Part shown: positions 1 through 6,837 of the stretch, piece after piece | How the letters are laid out: the number at the start of each line of letters is the position of its first letter | Numbering within the stretch: the stretch's first letter is position 1 | IMG/VR virus record: IMGVR_UViG_3300018405_000064 | Span: 1-23,132 of that record | Reading direction: 5' to 3' (one strand) | Length of the DNA: 23,132 nt | From: a virus | Notes under the pieces: model-generated | The model's input: only the letters and a program-made list of their open reading frames with translations | Told to the model about the DNA's origin: nothing | Database searches by the model: none | Made by a program: the position numbers and the translations under genes

Positions 1-32
1 CGGCGCTCTTTCCACTCTCGTAAAGTCGGCAT
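1..32 (-). CDS. Tail-tip gene, first codons only (partial)
   Basis: An ATG at 32-30 overlaps the TAA of the preceding tail gene by one base (TAATG), a coupling arrangement seen elsewhere in this window. Only about ten codons (MPTLREWKER) lie inside the window before it runs off the left edge. The N-terminus recalls small tail proteins (DUF1833-like) that follow the tape measure in enterobacterial phages, but ten residues are too few for a firm family call. Position and coupling are the main evidence. Confidence 0.45.
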   Translation of the reverse strand, partial: MPTLREWKER

Positions 33-508
33 TAATCAGCCCTCGGCATAACGGCAGTGACCAGATAATCCAGCCAGTAGCCGTAGTTCTCTGGCGCCTC
101 GACGATCCAGTCGTCGTAGTCCTCGGTGATGTCCTCGATACCGTTGCAAATGACGCTGGCGGTCCAGATGACGATATTGCCGTTTTTACTGGTCTGTACC
201 GGCATGCTGATGAAATGCAGGGTCTGCAGCTGCACGCCCTGCGTATCGCCGAGGTCAATGCGCATCTGGAACCAGTTACGTCCACGGTCGCAGTACGTCG
301 GTGATCGGAGCCACGATTTAAACCGTTCAGCCTGCTGCAGCGTGAATTTCCACTGCAGAGACCAGGTCGATTTCAGGTCAGTGGTTAGCGGCGTGAAGAT
401 AGCGGGCCCAATTGCCGGCTGCGTTGTCTGCCACGCAGTATCCTGCGTCATGTTCTGGTCTGCGCGCTGAGGAAGCGGCAGCATATCCGGGTATGAAACT
501 GTTGCCAC
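32..508 (-). CDS. Minor tail protein after the tape measure
   Basis: A 158-residue protein encoded two small genes beyond the tape measure, where siphophages place distal-tail and tail-tip proteins. The start chosen is GTG at 508, not the ATG at 523, because GGAGG lies a few bases before the GTG and inside the codons that the longer reading would use; the ATG at 523 falls in the T-tract of a terminator. No signal peptide or membrane segment is visible. The sequence is rich in Trp and Tyr (for example the stretch DDWIVEAPENYGYWLDYL), as in beta-rich structural proteins. The exact role (distal tail or tip) is inferred from position only. The end overlaps the next gene by one base. Confidence 0.75.
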   Translation of the reverse strand: MATVSYPDMLPLPQRADQNMTQDTAWQTTQPAIGPAIFTPLTTDLKSTWSLQWKFTLQQAERFKSWLRSPTYCDRGRNWFQMRIDLGDTQGVQLQTLHFISMPVQTSKNGNIVIWTASVICNGIEDITEDYDDWIVEAPENYGYWLDYLVTAVMPRAD

Positions 509-523
509 GTTTCCTCCGAGCAT

Positions 524-544
524 AAAAAAAGCCGCGGCTGCGGC
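524..544 (-). terminator. Intrinsic terminator upstream of the minor tail gene
   Basis: Read on the minus strand, GCCGC-AGCC-GCGGC forms a 5-bp GC stem with a 4-nt loop, followed by seven T. It ends the segment holding the antisense gene pair and lies directly before the start of the tail gene at 508, so late transcripts must read through it. Confidence 0.75.
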
Positions 545-587
545 ACTGATCGAATATCAGGATGTTGCTAAATGTGTACCACTGTTA

Positions 588-606
588 CTGTGTGTTTTTC
601 ACACAG
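588..606. repeat. Perfect inverted repeat before the zinc-ribbon gene
   Basis: CTGTGTG, five T, CACACAG: 7-bp perfect arms placed just upstream of the ribosome binding site of the plus-strand gene at 623. It could be an operator or a hairpin in the 5' leader. The spacing (CTGT-N11-ACAG) does not fit a LexA box. Confidence 0.5.
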
Positions 607-622
607 AGAAAGGATGGGGTAT

Positions 623-835
623 ATGTCAGAGAAATTCAGAGTCAAACTCTCCTGCCCTGATTGCGGCAGTGAGCAATTCATATTTAGCGCCGAACCGCAC
701 ACCATAGACAATGTCGAGTCCTGTGCATCCTGCGGAAGGGCTATCAGCAAAAACGATGTCTTTCGCCACAGCAAAGAGTTCCTGGTTGATACGCTCAGAG
801 ACAGGTTGAAGGGAACCAAATTTAAGCTCAAGTAA
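623..835 (+). CDS. Small zinc-ribbon phage protein, opposite strand
   Basis: A 70-residue plus-strand ORF. The start is ATG 623, with AAGGA about 9 nt upstream. Two CxxC knuckles, C11/C14 and C34/C37, form a treble-cysteine or ribbon-type zinc site; the C-terminus is basic (KGTKFKLK). Small proteins of this layout (MSEKF..., CPxCG..., CxxCG, basic tail) are familiar accessory genes of enterobacterial prophages with no settled function. It opposes the late operon, so it must have its own promoter; I could not pick a convincing one upstream, though an inverted repeat sits at 588-606. All 70 codons are antisense to the minus-strand ORF 626-913. The zinc motif makes this the better supported of the two. 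Confidence 0.72.
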   Translation: MSEKFRVKLSCPDCGSEQFIFSAEPHTIDNVESCASCGRAISKNDVFRHSKEFLVDTLRDRLKGTKFKLK

Positions 836-913
836 GGAGATTAGGCTATCAAGTTGCGATTGAGCCTCGCTGGTGTCGACCGATATGGATGCCAGCAATT
901 TTTTATCTTCCAT
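626..913 (-). CDS. Small phage protein of unknown function, antisense to the zinc-ribbon gene
   Basis: A 95-residue minus-strand ORF. ATG 913 has GGAG 7 nt upstream, a good ribosome binding site, directly after a terminator at 928-949. The N-terminal part (DKKLLASISVDTSEAQSQLD) is hydrophilic and helical-looking, and the codon choice looks ordinary for an enterobacterium. Its last 70 codons are the exact reverse complement, codon for codon, of the plus-strand zinc-ribbon gene, and its TGA (628-626) abuts that gene's ATG. Either both are translated, or only the first 26 codons are an old gene start and the rest is a fortuitous antisense frame. No function recognised. Confidence 0.5.
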   Translation of the reverse strand: MEDKKLLASISVDTSEAQSQLDSLISLLELKFGSLQPVSERINQELFAVAKDIVFADSPSAGCTGLDIVYGVRFGAKYELLTAAIRAGEFDSEFL

Positions 914-927
914 TTGTCTACTCCAAT

Positions 928-949
928 AAAAAACCCGCCGGAGCGGGTT
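928..949 (-). terminator. Intrinsic terminator after the post-tape-measure gene
   Basis: On the minus strand AACCCGC-TCCG-GCGGGTT is followed by a T-tract: a 7-bp stem with a TCCG tetraloop. It lies between the stop of the 81-residue gene (955) and the start at 913. Its sequence closely resembles the terminator at 4706-4729. Confidence 0.85.
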
Positions 950-954
950 GGTTT

Positions 955-1200
955 CTATTCGACAACTTGTGGCGACTTAGGAATATCTTCGATTATGACA
1001 TCGAATTTTTTGATATCCCCATCCTGAGGCGTAACCTTAAATTCCGAATTGGCCGGAATGATTCCTTCCACGATCGTGCCGTTAGTCAGTTCAAGCCTAA
1101 ACTTTACCAGCCTGTTGTATCGGAATATTGTTGTTTTACCAACATCAATACCCATACTGTATCCGTCTACTGGCCCTGAAAACCTCTTTATTTCATCCAT
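955..1200 (-). CDS. Small protein coupled to the tape measure gene
   Basis: An 81-residue protein. ATG 1200 overlaps the tape measure TGA as TGATG, implying translational coupling; the TTG three bases earlier is a less likely start. The sequence is beta-rich and soluble (KFRLELTNGTIVEGIIPANS) with an acidic end and no signal peptide, membrane segment or recognisable motif. A terminator follows directly. Position suggests a tail-associated or accessory protein co-translated with the tape measure. Function unknown. Confidence 0.7.
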   Translation of the reverse strand: MDEIKRFSGPVDGYSMGIDVGKTTIFRYNRLVKFRLELTNGTIVEGIIPANSEFKVTPQDGDIKKFDVIIEDIPKSPQVVE

Positions 1201-4200
1201 CAAAAGTCCCCATTTGCTCTGCGAGATACTCCAAACGTCGATTGTAGCGTACTGATATATGGTCCGTTACGCTCTGCATCAGAAACCAGAAACTCAATTA
1301 TATAGTTACCATCAACCTGATTAGCCCCCATGTATTGAGGCTTAGCGTTCGACACCTGATTGTTGATGACCACCTGCACGTTTAACCCCTGGTTTGAGTT
1401 CGATATTCCAGAAACATTACCCGAATCGCTTTTTTGGCTTTGATACTCACTACCGGTCGATGCCTTTTTGATACTCGGAGAACCAGTAACCTCTTTGTTA
1501 CTGAATACCTTCCCGCTATCACCTGGAATCATGAACAGGCCTTTGCTGGTCTGCATGAATTCAGGAAGGTTCCCCTCACCGACCGGATAGACACTGCCCG
1601 CAGTTACAGGGCCACCATTCTTACGGCCCAGCGCTTTAGTTAGAGCAAACGCGCCAACCAGCGCAGCACCACCGATGATAGCCGCTGCACCAAACGAGCC
1701 CACAGATGCAACCAGAGCAGCAGGAAGCCATGCGGCCATTGTCGTACCGGCAGAGGCTGTGCTCGCCGCAGTGGTAGTGGCAAGGCCACCTACCTGCGCC
1801 GCGGTCGTGGTAGCTATCGCCGCATTCTGAGCTGTTGCACCCATGATGGCGGATTTGGCTTGTTGGATACCCATTTGCACGAACGTATCAATTACGTCGT
1901 TCAGAATGGTATTGCCGATTGAGCGGAGTGCGTCGTTAGCTGACATACTGCCCGTTATTACTCCAGTTAACGCATTGGATGCTTGACTACCAAACGCATC
2001 AACCGCAGCGCCCAAAGCTTCATAACCGATGCTTTGCTGAGTGAAGAGCGCCCACTGAGCCGCGATACGCTGCTGCTCGTACTGAGTATTAGCAGCATTC
2101 ATCAATGCAAGTCCATTAGCAGTGATCTGGCCCTTTTGGGTTTCAAACTGTTGGATGAGCGCTAATTCTTGAGCGTGCTGGTTGGCAAGGCGTCGCACCG
2201 GATCTACCTCACCTTGAGCCTGTTGCTGTGGTGTCACCACCTGCCCTGCACGTATTTTTGCTAAAGCGACCTGGTGCTTCTGTTCTAACTCCTCGCTAGC
2301 CTGATTATATTGCTCTTGAGAAATTATAAGCTGACCATTGGTATCTTTTTGGTCTTTCAGACTATCAAGCGCCTTTCTCTCAGCGGCGTAATCAGCATTC
2401 TCTTTTAGGATTGGGACTGCATTCTGCGCCTTAAGCGCAGCAACTTTATCCCAAGCGGCCGCAGCATCACGCTCAACCTGTGCAATCTGCTGTGGCGTGG
2501 CATTTGTTAACTTCTGCTTTGCTGCAAGAATCGCCTGCTCGCGTGAAAGGTCGCTTGTTGAGTCAGCCGATAAATTTGCTTTTTGGCTATATTCTTCAAG
2601 AACTTTCACGTTCCGTTGCTCTTGAGTTTCAGCTTTCTTAGCCTCCGCGGTTGCGTCCTTGGTGGCCTTTTTATTGTTTTGCTGCGCCTGTTGAGCATCA
2701 AATTCAGCGGCGGCCCTGTCACGAGCAAGGTTAACATCCGCCTCTGATCCACCGAGTTTCCTAATATCCTGCTCAGCCCTTAATTGCGCTCGCTTCCTGT
2801 CATTAAGTTCGCTCGGAAGTGTTACCTGATCCTGTAGCTTATCCAGATACTCCTGAACATCTTTCGGGCGTTCAACCATGAGGCTGCTGGAGTTGAATTT
2901 GTCTTTTGCCTTGGCAGCAAAATTAATCATATCTCCCAACTTGCTCATCATGCCGGCAGCAATTCCCGCTTCCTGTCCATCCCTGCGGAGCAAATCAATA
3001 CCTTGCTTCATCGTTCCGTTCAGCGTAGCGCGACCAATGTTAATAGCGTTTTGGGTCTGGCTTAGCCTGTTCTGGGCCTTCTCCAGCTCAAGGGTGGCTA
3101 TAGCTAGGTTATCCTGTGCGCCGCCAAGTGCCTCGGCAGCCTGCCGCCCTCTCGTTGTATTCGTACCCCAGTTTGCAATTTCTCTCTGTTGTCGCTGGAC
3201 AGCAGATGTCGCGTCATTGAATTCCTTTTGTGCGTCAGATACCGCGTCACTTAATTCAGGCAGGCTTTGGCTTAGCTTTCCTATCGTTGCCGCCAGCTCT
3301 GTATGCGACATCGTCTGGAATTTTGAGCTCAGATCGTTAACGCTATCTGCAAGGACATTAGCGTCATTCCTGGCCTCTTTTGCGCGCTGTGAAAAGTAAA
3401 GGATTGCACTAGCAGCAAGCATTGCCGCTCCGGCAGGCCCACCAATTAACCCGAGAGCCCTGCTAGCCAGGCTGGCACCAGATGAGAGAGCAATTTGAGC
3501 AGCCCTGTTTGCCGCCAGTGCTCGATTATAATTATCAACCGCACCGGCAGCCGCAACCCTTGCAACGGACAAGCGCTGTTCAGCTGCCGCAGCGTTGGTT
3601 TCGCTGATAGCAGTAAGCCGCATCATTTCTGCGAGCCTTATCTCATCCAAGGCCCGTTCTTTTGCGACCGCTGCAGCCCTGAGGTCTGCCGCTGCTTTAT
3701 TCGCGGCAGCCTGAGCCGCTAATGATTCTTCTGCTGAAAGCGTGCGAGATGCGGCAGCTGCTTTGATTTTAGCCGCAGTGGCCATAGTTAAGGCGCCGAC
3801 ATACCGACTCCCAAGAATAGCCGCGACACCAGTCAGCAACGCGCTCAGTCCGCCAATATTTTCACTGATGGTGACGACTGCATCACTGAAAATTGCCGCG
3901 CCTGTTTTAACCGTAGAATTTTCACCAAAAAACTTAGTGATGTTGTTGCCAGCAACCTGAAGAGCCTGGCTGATAGTCGTAGTTGTGTTGGCAAATTCAG
4001 CACCGATTACAGTCCCCTGAGAAAGAAGCCCATTCACCACAACGTCGGTGGTCAACTTCCCTTGCGCAGCCATCGCCCGCAGTTCGCCGATTCCAACACC
4101 TAAAGAATCAGCCAGTGCAACCATGAGACGGCTGCCTTGCTCGGCTACTGAGTTGAATTCCTCCCCCCTCAGAACGCCAGAAGCAATGCCTTGGGATAGC

Positions 4201-4688
4201 TGAATGATTGCGTTCTCAGCCTCCTGAGCTGTGGCACCGGAAACAACAAACCCCTGGTTAATGATTGTCGTGAGCTTGGCCAGATCTGCAGCCGACGTAT
4301 TGTACTGCCGCGTCCCTCTTTCCAGTCTGGCGTAAAGTGTTGCCGTAGCATCAAGGCTGCTTCTGGTTGCCTGAGTAACATCAAATACACGCTGAGTTAC
4401 ATCAGCTAATTGTTCTGTCGGCCTTACTGAGTTTGAGAGTTTATTGTTTACTGTCGCCCATGCATCAGCATATTCAGCCACCTGCTGAACGGAAAGAGCA
4501 GCAGTAAGTCCAACAGCTACGCGCGATAAACTCGACATCGATCGCTCTGTAGTATCAATAGAACGTGTTGTTTTATCAAAGCCACGCTCCATCAGATCAA
4601 GGCGCTGATTTACACGCTGCTGCGAAGTCAGCAGACCTTGCACATCCATCTCAATGTCGTAATAAATGCTGCCAGCGTTCTCTGCCAT
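1200..4688 (-). CDS. Tail tape measure protein
   Basis: A 1162-residue protein, the largest in the window, which sets tail length and is threaded inside the tail tube. Residues about 70-260 fit the conserved tape-measure N-terminal domain of lambdoid phages (VAEYADAWATVNNKL; later SQGIASGVLRGEEFNSVAEQ). Residues about 310-400 are Ala-rich helix, followed by long Gln/Lys/Glu-rich coiled-coil stretches. Residues about 890-945 resemble the lambda tape-measure C-terminal segment (ANDALRSIGNTILNDVIDTF). A Gly/Ala-rich hydrophobic stretch covers about 950-1015, and the recurring tape-measure motif GGPVTAGSVYPVGEGNLPEF follows it. By the lambda rule of about 0.15 nm per residue, the tail would be about 170 nm; this is an inference. 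A GGAGAAAGG ribosome binding site precedes ATG 4688. Confidence 0.97.
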   Translation of the reverse strand: MAENAGSIYYDIEMDVQGLLTSQQRVNQRLDLMERGFDKTTRSIDTTERSMSSLSRVAVGLTAALSVQQVAEYADAWATVNNKLSNSVRPTEQLADVTQRVFDVTQATRSSLDATATLYARLERGTRQYNTSAADLAKLTTIINQGFVVSGATAQEAENAIIQLSQGIASGVLRGEEFNSVAEQGSRLMVALADSLGVGIGELRAMAAQGKLTTDVVVNGLLSQGTVIGAEFANTTTTISQALQVAGNNITKFFGENSTVKTGAAIFSDAVVTISENIGGLSALLTGVAAILGSRYVGALTMATAAKIKAAAASRTLSAEESLAAQAAANKAAADLRAAAVAKERALDEIRLAEMMRLTAISETNAAAAEQRLSVARVAAAGAVDNYNRALAANRAAQIALSSGASLASRALGLIGGPAGAAMLAASAILYFSQRAKEARNDANVLADSVNDLSSKFQTMSHTELAATIGKLSQSLPELSDAVSDAQKEFNDATSAVQRQQREIANWGTNTTRGRQAAEALGGAQDNLAIATLELEKAQNRLSQTQNAINIGRATLNGTMKQGIDLLRRDGQEAGIAAGMMSKLGDMINFAAKAKDKFNSSSLMVERPKDVQEYLDKLQDQVTLPSELNDRKRAQLRAEQDIRKLGGSEADVNLARDRAAAEFDAQQAQQNNKKATKDATAEAKKAETQEQRNVKVLEEYSQKANLSADSTSDLSREQAILAAKQKLTNATPQQIAQVERDAAAAWDKVAALKAQNAVPILKENADYAAERKALDSLKDQKDTNGQLIISQEQYNQASEELEQKHQVALAKIRAGQVVTPQQQAQGEVDPVRRLANQHAQELALIQQFETQKGQITANGLALMNAANTQYEQQRIAAQWALFTQQSIGYEALGAAVDAFGSQASNALTGVITGSMSANDALRSIGNTILNDVIDTFVQMGIQQAKSAIMGATAQNAAIATTTAAQVGGLATTTAASTASAGTTMAAWLPAALVASVGSFGAAAIIGGAALVGAFALTKALGRKNGGPVTAGSVYPVGEGNLPEFMQTSKGLFMIPGDSGKVFSNKEVTGSPSIKKASTGSEYQSQKSDSGNVSGISNSNQGLNVQVVINNQVSNAKPQYMGANQVDGNYIIEFLVSDAERNGPYISTLQSTFGVSRRANGDF

Positions 4689-4705
4689 ACCTTTCTCCGG
4701 GCAAT

Positions 4706-4729
4706 AAAAAACCCCGCCGGAGCGAGGTT
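4706..4729 (-). terminator. Intrinsic terminator before the tape measure gene
   Basis: On the minus strand CCTCGC-TCCG-GCGGGG and a T-tract: a 6-bp GC stem with one G-T pair and a TCCG tetraloop. It ends the lipoprotein gene and stands 17 nt before the tape measure ATG, separating the moron genes from the tail operon. Confidence 0.85.
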
Positions 4730-4743
4730 GTTATTATTTATCT

Positions 4744-5148
4744 TTAAGGTGCTCGCTTTACACGGCCATATTGAAAGTTTGCCGTAGAGTCGTACATGAC
4801 GCCATTGGCGAACATGAACACATAAAGCTGATTCCCTGTGTAACCACCATAACTGTTTTTGGCATTGACCTGCACACCAACGACTTGACCATACGTTACA
4901 CCACCACCCGTTGAAGAAAGGGAGCCATCTTGCGAATAACCTTTGAATGGAGGCTCAAACGTATATCTGGCTGACTCCGGGTCTTTCAGAATGGATGTCA
5001 TGTGATTTTTAATTTGCTGCTGATAATCAGTCGGCAAGGTGCCGTAATTTGCAGTTGATATTGCCACTTGAGAAGGTGGCTTTGGTGCGCATCCAGCAAT
5101 AACAAACGACGACGCGGCTAAAACCGCTGCCAATAAAATCTTTTTCAT
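4744..5148 (-). CDS. Prophage lipoprotein (moron)
   Basis: A 134-residue lipoprotein. ATG 5148 is preferred over the longer frame because it begins a clean signal peptide: MKKILL, a hydrophobic core, then lipobox VIAGC with the acylated Cys at residue 19. The mature part begins APKPPS and contains YGTLPTDYQQQIKNHM, KDPESARYTF and NAKNSYGGYTGNQLYVFMF, a pattern recalled from small lipoproteins of enterobacterial prophage tail regions. A promoter-like site (TTGTCG-17-TACGAT) lies 30-60 bp upstream and a terminator directly downstream, so this looks like an independent unit expressed in the lysogen. The residue after Cys is Ala, so outer-membrane sorting is expected. A surface role such as superinfection exclusion is a guess. 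Confidence 0.85.
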   Translation of the reverse strand: MKKILLAAVLAASSFVIAGCAPKPPSQVAISTANYGTLPTDYQQQIKNHMTSILKDPESARYTFEPPFKGYSQDGSLSSTGGGVTYGQVVGVQVNAKNSYGGYTGNQLYVFMFANGVMYDSTANFQYGRVKRAP

Positions 5149-5179
5149 ATCCCTATCCCCATCAGTAAATGATGCGGCA

Positions 5180-5208
5180 ATCGTAGCAGGGATGCGGGGG
5201 AACGACAA
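5180..5208 (-). promoter_or_regulatory. Promoter candidate for the lipoprotein gene
   Basis: Minus-strand -35 TTGTCG (5208-5203) and -10 TACGAT (5185-5180) with an exact 17-nt spacer; four of six consensus bases in each box. It sits about 30 bases before the lipoprotein ATG. Divergent from the plus-strand promoter candidate at 5229-5257. Confidence 0.55.
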
Positions 5209-5228
5209 AAGAGTGTCATTGGAACGCT

Positions 5229-5257
5229 ATTTCCCATGGCAAAATTCAAGCTATAGT
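5229..5257 (+). promoter_or_regulatory. Promoter candidate for the plus-strand wHTH-like gene
   Basis: A good -10 box TATAGT at 5252-5257 lies about 45 bases before the start at 5302. The -35 region is weak (TTTCCC at 16-nt spacing). A promoter is required somewhere here because the gene opposes all its neighbours. Confidence 0.4.
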
Positions 5258-5301
5258 AGACTTTTCTTGTTCCTGAGCAAAAACAACTTACGGGATTGAA
5301 A

Positions 5302-5769
5302 ATGATAAAACTTGAAAGGGAAAAGCAAAAAGAGCTTCTCCAGATACTGTTTAATGCTTACCCAAACCATCTGCAAAACAATGCATATGTTGAGTTGAAA
5401 TCAATGTTTGATAGTGATGATACCTTTGTAGCAAACCTGCTTTACCTCGAAGAACACGAGCTGATTCACAGCGGGTTACGGCATCACCTTAACGGCTATA
5501 GCATAAACCCCGGAGCGATTATTATTACTGCTAAGGGTATTGACTTCATTCAACAAGATGGCGGCCTCTCTGCAATCTTGAACGTCCAGACCATCAAGTT
5601 TCATCGTGATGCTGTTGTCGTCCTGGAGGACCTCATTGCAATTTCAAACATGAACGATGAGCAGAAGGAAAAGGCCAAATCAACCCTCGGCGAAATGTCG
5701 ACGGAAGCCATTAAAGCCGTGGTACAAGCCGTGACTACCGCAGGATTATCAGCGCTGATTGGGAAGTGA
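5302..5769 (+). CDS. Winged-helix-like prophage protein, opposite strand (moron)
   Basis: A 155-residue protein. ATG 5302 is chosen over the TTG two codons earlier; GGGA lies a few bases upstream. The N-terminal 75 residues look like a winged helix (helices around LQILFNAYPNHLQ and FVANLLYLEEHELI, then a beta wing ending IIITAKGIDFI). The linker carries QDGGLSAIL, a motif I associate with a family of prophage proteins of unknown role, and the C-terminus is an amphipathic helix ending AVVQAVTTAGLSALIGK. It is the only gene of its size here transcribed against the late operon, so it is likely expressed from the integrated prophage. A DNA-binding or host-modifying role is inferred, not shown. 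Confidence 0.8.
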   Translation: MIKLEREKQKELLQILFNAYPNHLQNNAYVELKSMFDSDDTFVANLLYLEEHELIHSGLRHHLNGYSINPGAIIITAKGIDFIQQDGGLSAILNVQTIKFHRDAVVVLEDLIAISNMNDEQKEKAKSTLGEMSTEAIKAVVQAVTTAGLSALIGK

Positions 5770-5785
5770 GCAAGGACCAGAAATC

Positions 5786-5809
5786 AAAAAACCCGCCAAA
5801 TGGCGGGTT
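5786..5809 (-). terminator. Terminator between convergent moron genes
   Basis: AACCCGCC-ATTT-GGCGGGTT and a T-tract on the minus strand, an 8-bp stem. It ends the minus-strand 57-residue gene. The palindromic stem could also weakly stop the convergent plus-strand gene ending at 5769, but the T-tract is good only in the minus direction. Confidence 0.85.
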
Positions 5810-5829
5810 CCAAAAAGCACCAGCTAGGA

Positions 5830-6003
5830 TCATGCTGCCTTGCGGCGACGCGGCTTACCTTGCTGTTCTTTACCCACGATGGTTGCATGGGTAAACGCGT
5901 TAGGCGCAGCCTTCATCAGCACTTCAACAGCAGCACCCATTCCTGCGAATGCTTTCATAGTGTCGAATTTAACTTCTGGCTTGGTTGCTTTTTGAGCTTT
6001 CAT
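5830..6003 (-). CDS. Small basic protein of unknown function
   Basis: A 57-residue protein. ATG 6003 (MKAQKATKPEVKF) has GAGG 5 nt upstream; the in-frame start at 6042 lacks support. It contains a helical Ala/Met-rich middle (FAGMGAAVEVLMKAAPNAF) and ends in a basic tail (GKEQQGKPRRRKAA) that could bind nucleic acid or membranes. It lies between a terminator (5786-5809) and a repeat-rich non-coding stretch (6004-6186) that may carry its promoter. I do not recognise a family. Confidence 0.6.
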   Translation of the reverse strand: MKAQKATKPEVKFDTMKAFAGMGAAVEVLMKAAPNAFTHATIVGKEQQGKPRRRKAA

Positions 6004-6070
6004 AAGTACCTCGGAGACTTGTAGTGTGTCTCTAACTTTCAAATTAAGAGTAGTTGTTGCCTCTACTCAT

Positions 6071-6149
6071 TACCAATCGGGTATACCAATCAGTACTATC
6101 AACTTCAGATTGCCGTCTGTATTGATAACCCTCATTACCTGAAAGGTAA
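6071..6149. repeat. Short direct and inverted repeats upstream of the 57-residue gene
   Basis: TACCAATC occurs twice (6071-6078 and 6084-6091, 13-bp period). An inverted repeat TTACCT-GAA-AGGTAA lies at 6135-6149. These fall in the non-coding stretch between the GNAT-like gene and the small basic gene, where an operator would be expected. No matching regulator is evident. Confidence 0.4.
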
Positions 6150-6174
6150 GGGGTGACACATCGTACAACCTGTA

Positions 6175-6186
6175 ACGGGATCCCGT
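6175..6186. repeat. 12-bp perfect palindrome after the GNAT-like gene
   Basis: ACGGGATCCCGT is a perfect palindrome that abuts the TAG stop of the GNAT-like gene (6189-6187). It has no loop and no T-tract, so it is not a standard terminator. It could be a protein binding site. Confidence 0.45.
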
Positions 6187-6726
6187 CTAGCTTAATTGTG
6201 CGAATTTGTTGAACACATCTTCAATATCAGAAAGGTCTGCTTCCATGATATACCCGCATGATAACATGTTAAATCCAAAGCTTCCGTAGAAACCAAGCAG
6301 CTCTGGAACAGGTTCAATGATGCGTACGGTTGGGCATTCTACAGCCATACAGAACAAATATGCACTCATTAACGTGATAAGAACCATACGACCTTTAAGT
6401 GGGTGCTCTGCATCATCTCTTACAAAGCTTTCAATCATATGGATGCTGAATGTGTGCTCTTCAACCCCGAAGATACACAAAGCTGCCCCTGATGGAACGC
6501 TTTCCATCACCTCATGGTTGACCAACTTGATACAAAATTCATAACGCTCGGGAGAGTTTCCATGCGTAGCAAGGACGTAGTCCCATTCCAACTCTCCAAA
6601 GCCGCCAGAGAGAACTTTGTAATCCTCATCACTTATAGGACCGACAGCTAGAGGCAATCCGAAATTATCCAATACGAGTTGAATGTTATTACGGACAGAT
6701 TGGCCTATCTCTTCAATTGTAAGCAT
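6187..6726 (-). CDS. GNAT-like acetyltransferase-fold protein (moron)
   Basis: A 179-residue protein starting at ATG 6726 with GAGG 5 nt upstream. The second half looks like a GNAT fold: a hydrophobic strand and helix (RMVLITLMSAYLFCMAVECP), then a strand (VRIIEPVPELL) and the characteristic terminal FYGSFGF, which occupies the place of the GNAT fYeklGF motif. The acetyl-CoA loop (Q/RxxGxG/A) is not clear, so activity is uncertain. It appears more AT-rich than the flanking tail genes, and a promoter-like site lies at 6757-6785, both signs of a moron gained by transfer. Substrate unknown; modification of a host or phage protein is possible. Confidence 0.6.
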   Translation of the reverse strand: MLTIEEIGQSVRNNIQLVLDNFGLPLAVGPISDEDYKVLSGGFGELEWDYVLATHGNSPERYEFCIKLVNHEVMESVPSGAALCIFGVEEHTFSIHMIESFVRDDAEHPLKGRMVLITLMSAYLFCMAVECPTVRIIEPVPELLGFYGSFGFNMLSCGYIMEADLSDIEDVFNKFAQLS

Positions 6727-6756
6727 CTATGCCTCAAGCCAGGTTAAGAATCGACT

Positions 6757-6785
6757 ATTTTAACCATAAATACGTGAAGTGTGCA
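6757..6785 (-). promoter_or_regulatory. Promoter candidate for the GNAT-like gene
   Basis: Minus-strand -35 TGCACA (6785-6780) and -10 TAAAAT (6762-6757), 17-nt spacer; four and five of six consensus bases. It lies about 30 bases before the start at 6726, in an AT-rich gap after the tail chaperone gene. Confidence 0.5.
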
Positions 6786-6837
6786 TAAAGAGTTGGACTA
6801 GCAATCTATAAAAATAACAGTCCTGATCCGAGGTCCT

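Noticed and set aside
588-606. Possible LexA (SOS) box
   Set aside because: CTGT and ACAG are 11 bases apart instead of 8, so the palindrome is not a LexA site by spacing.
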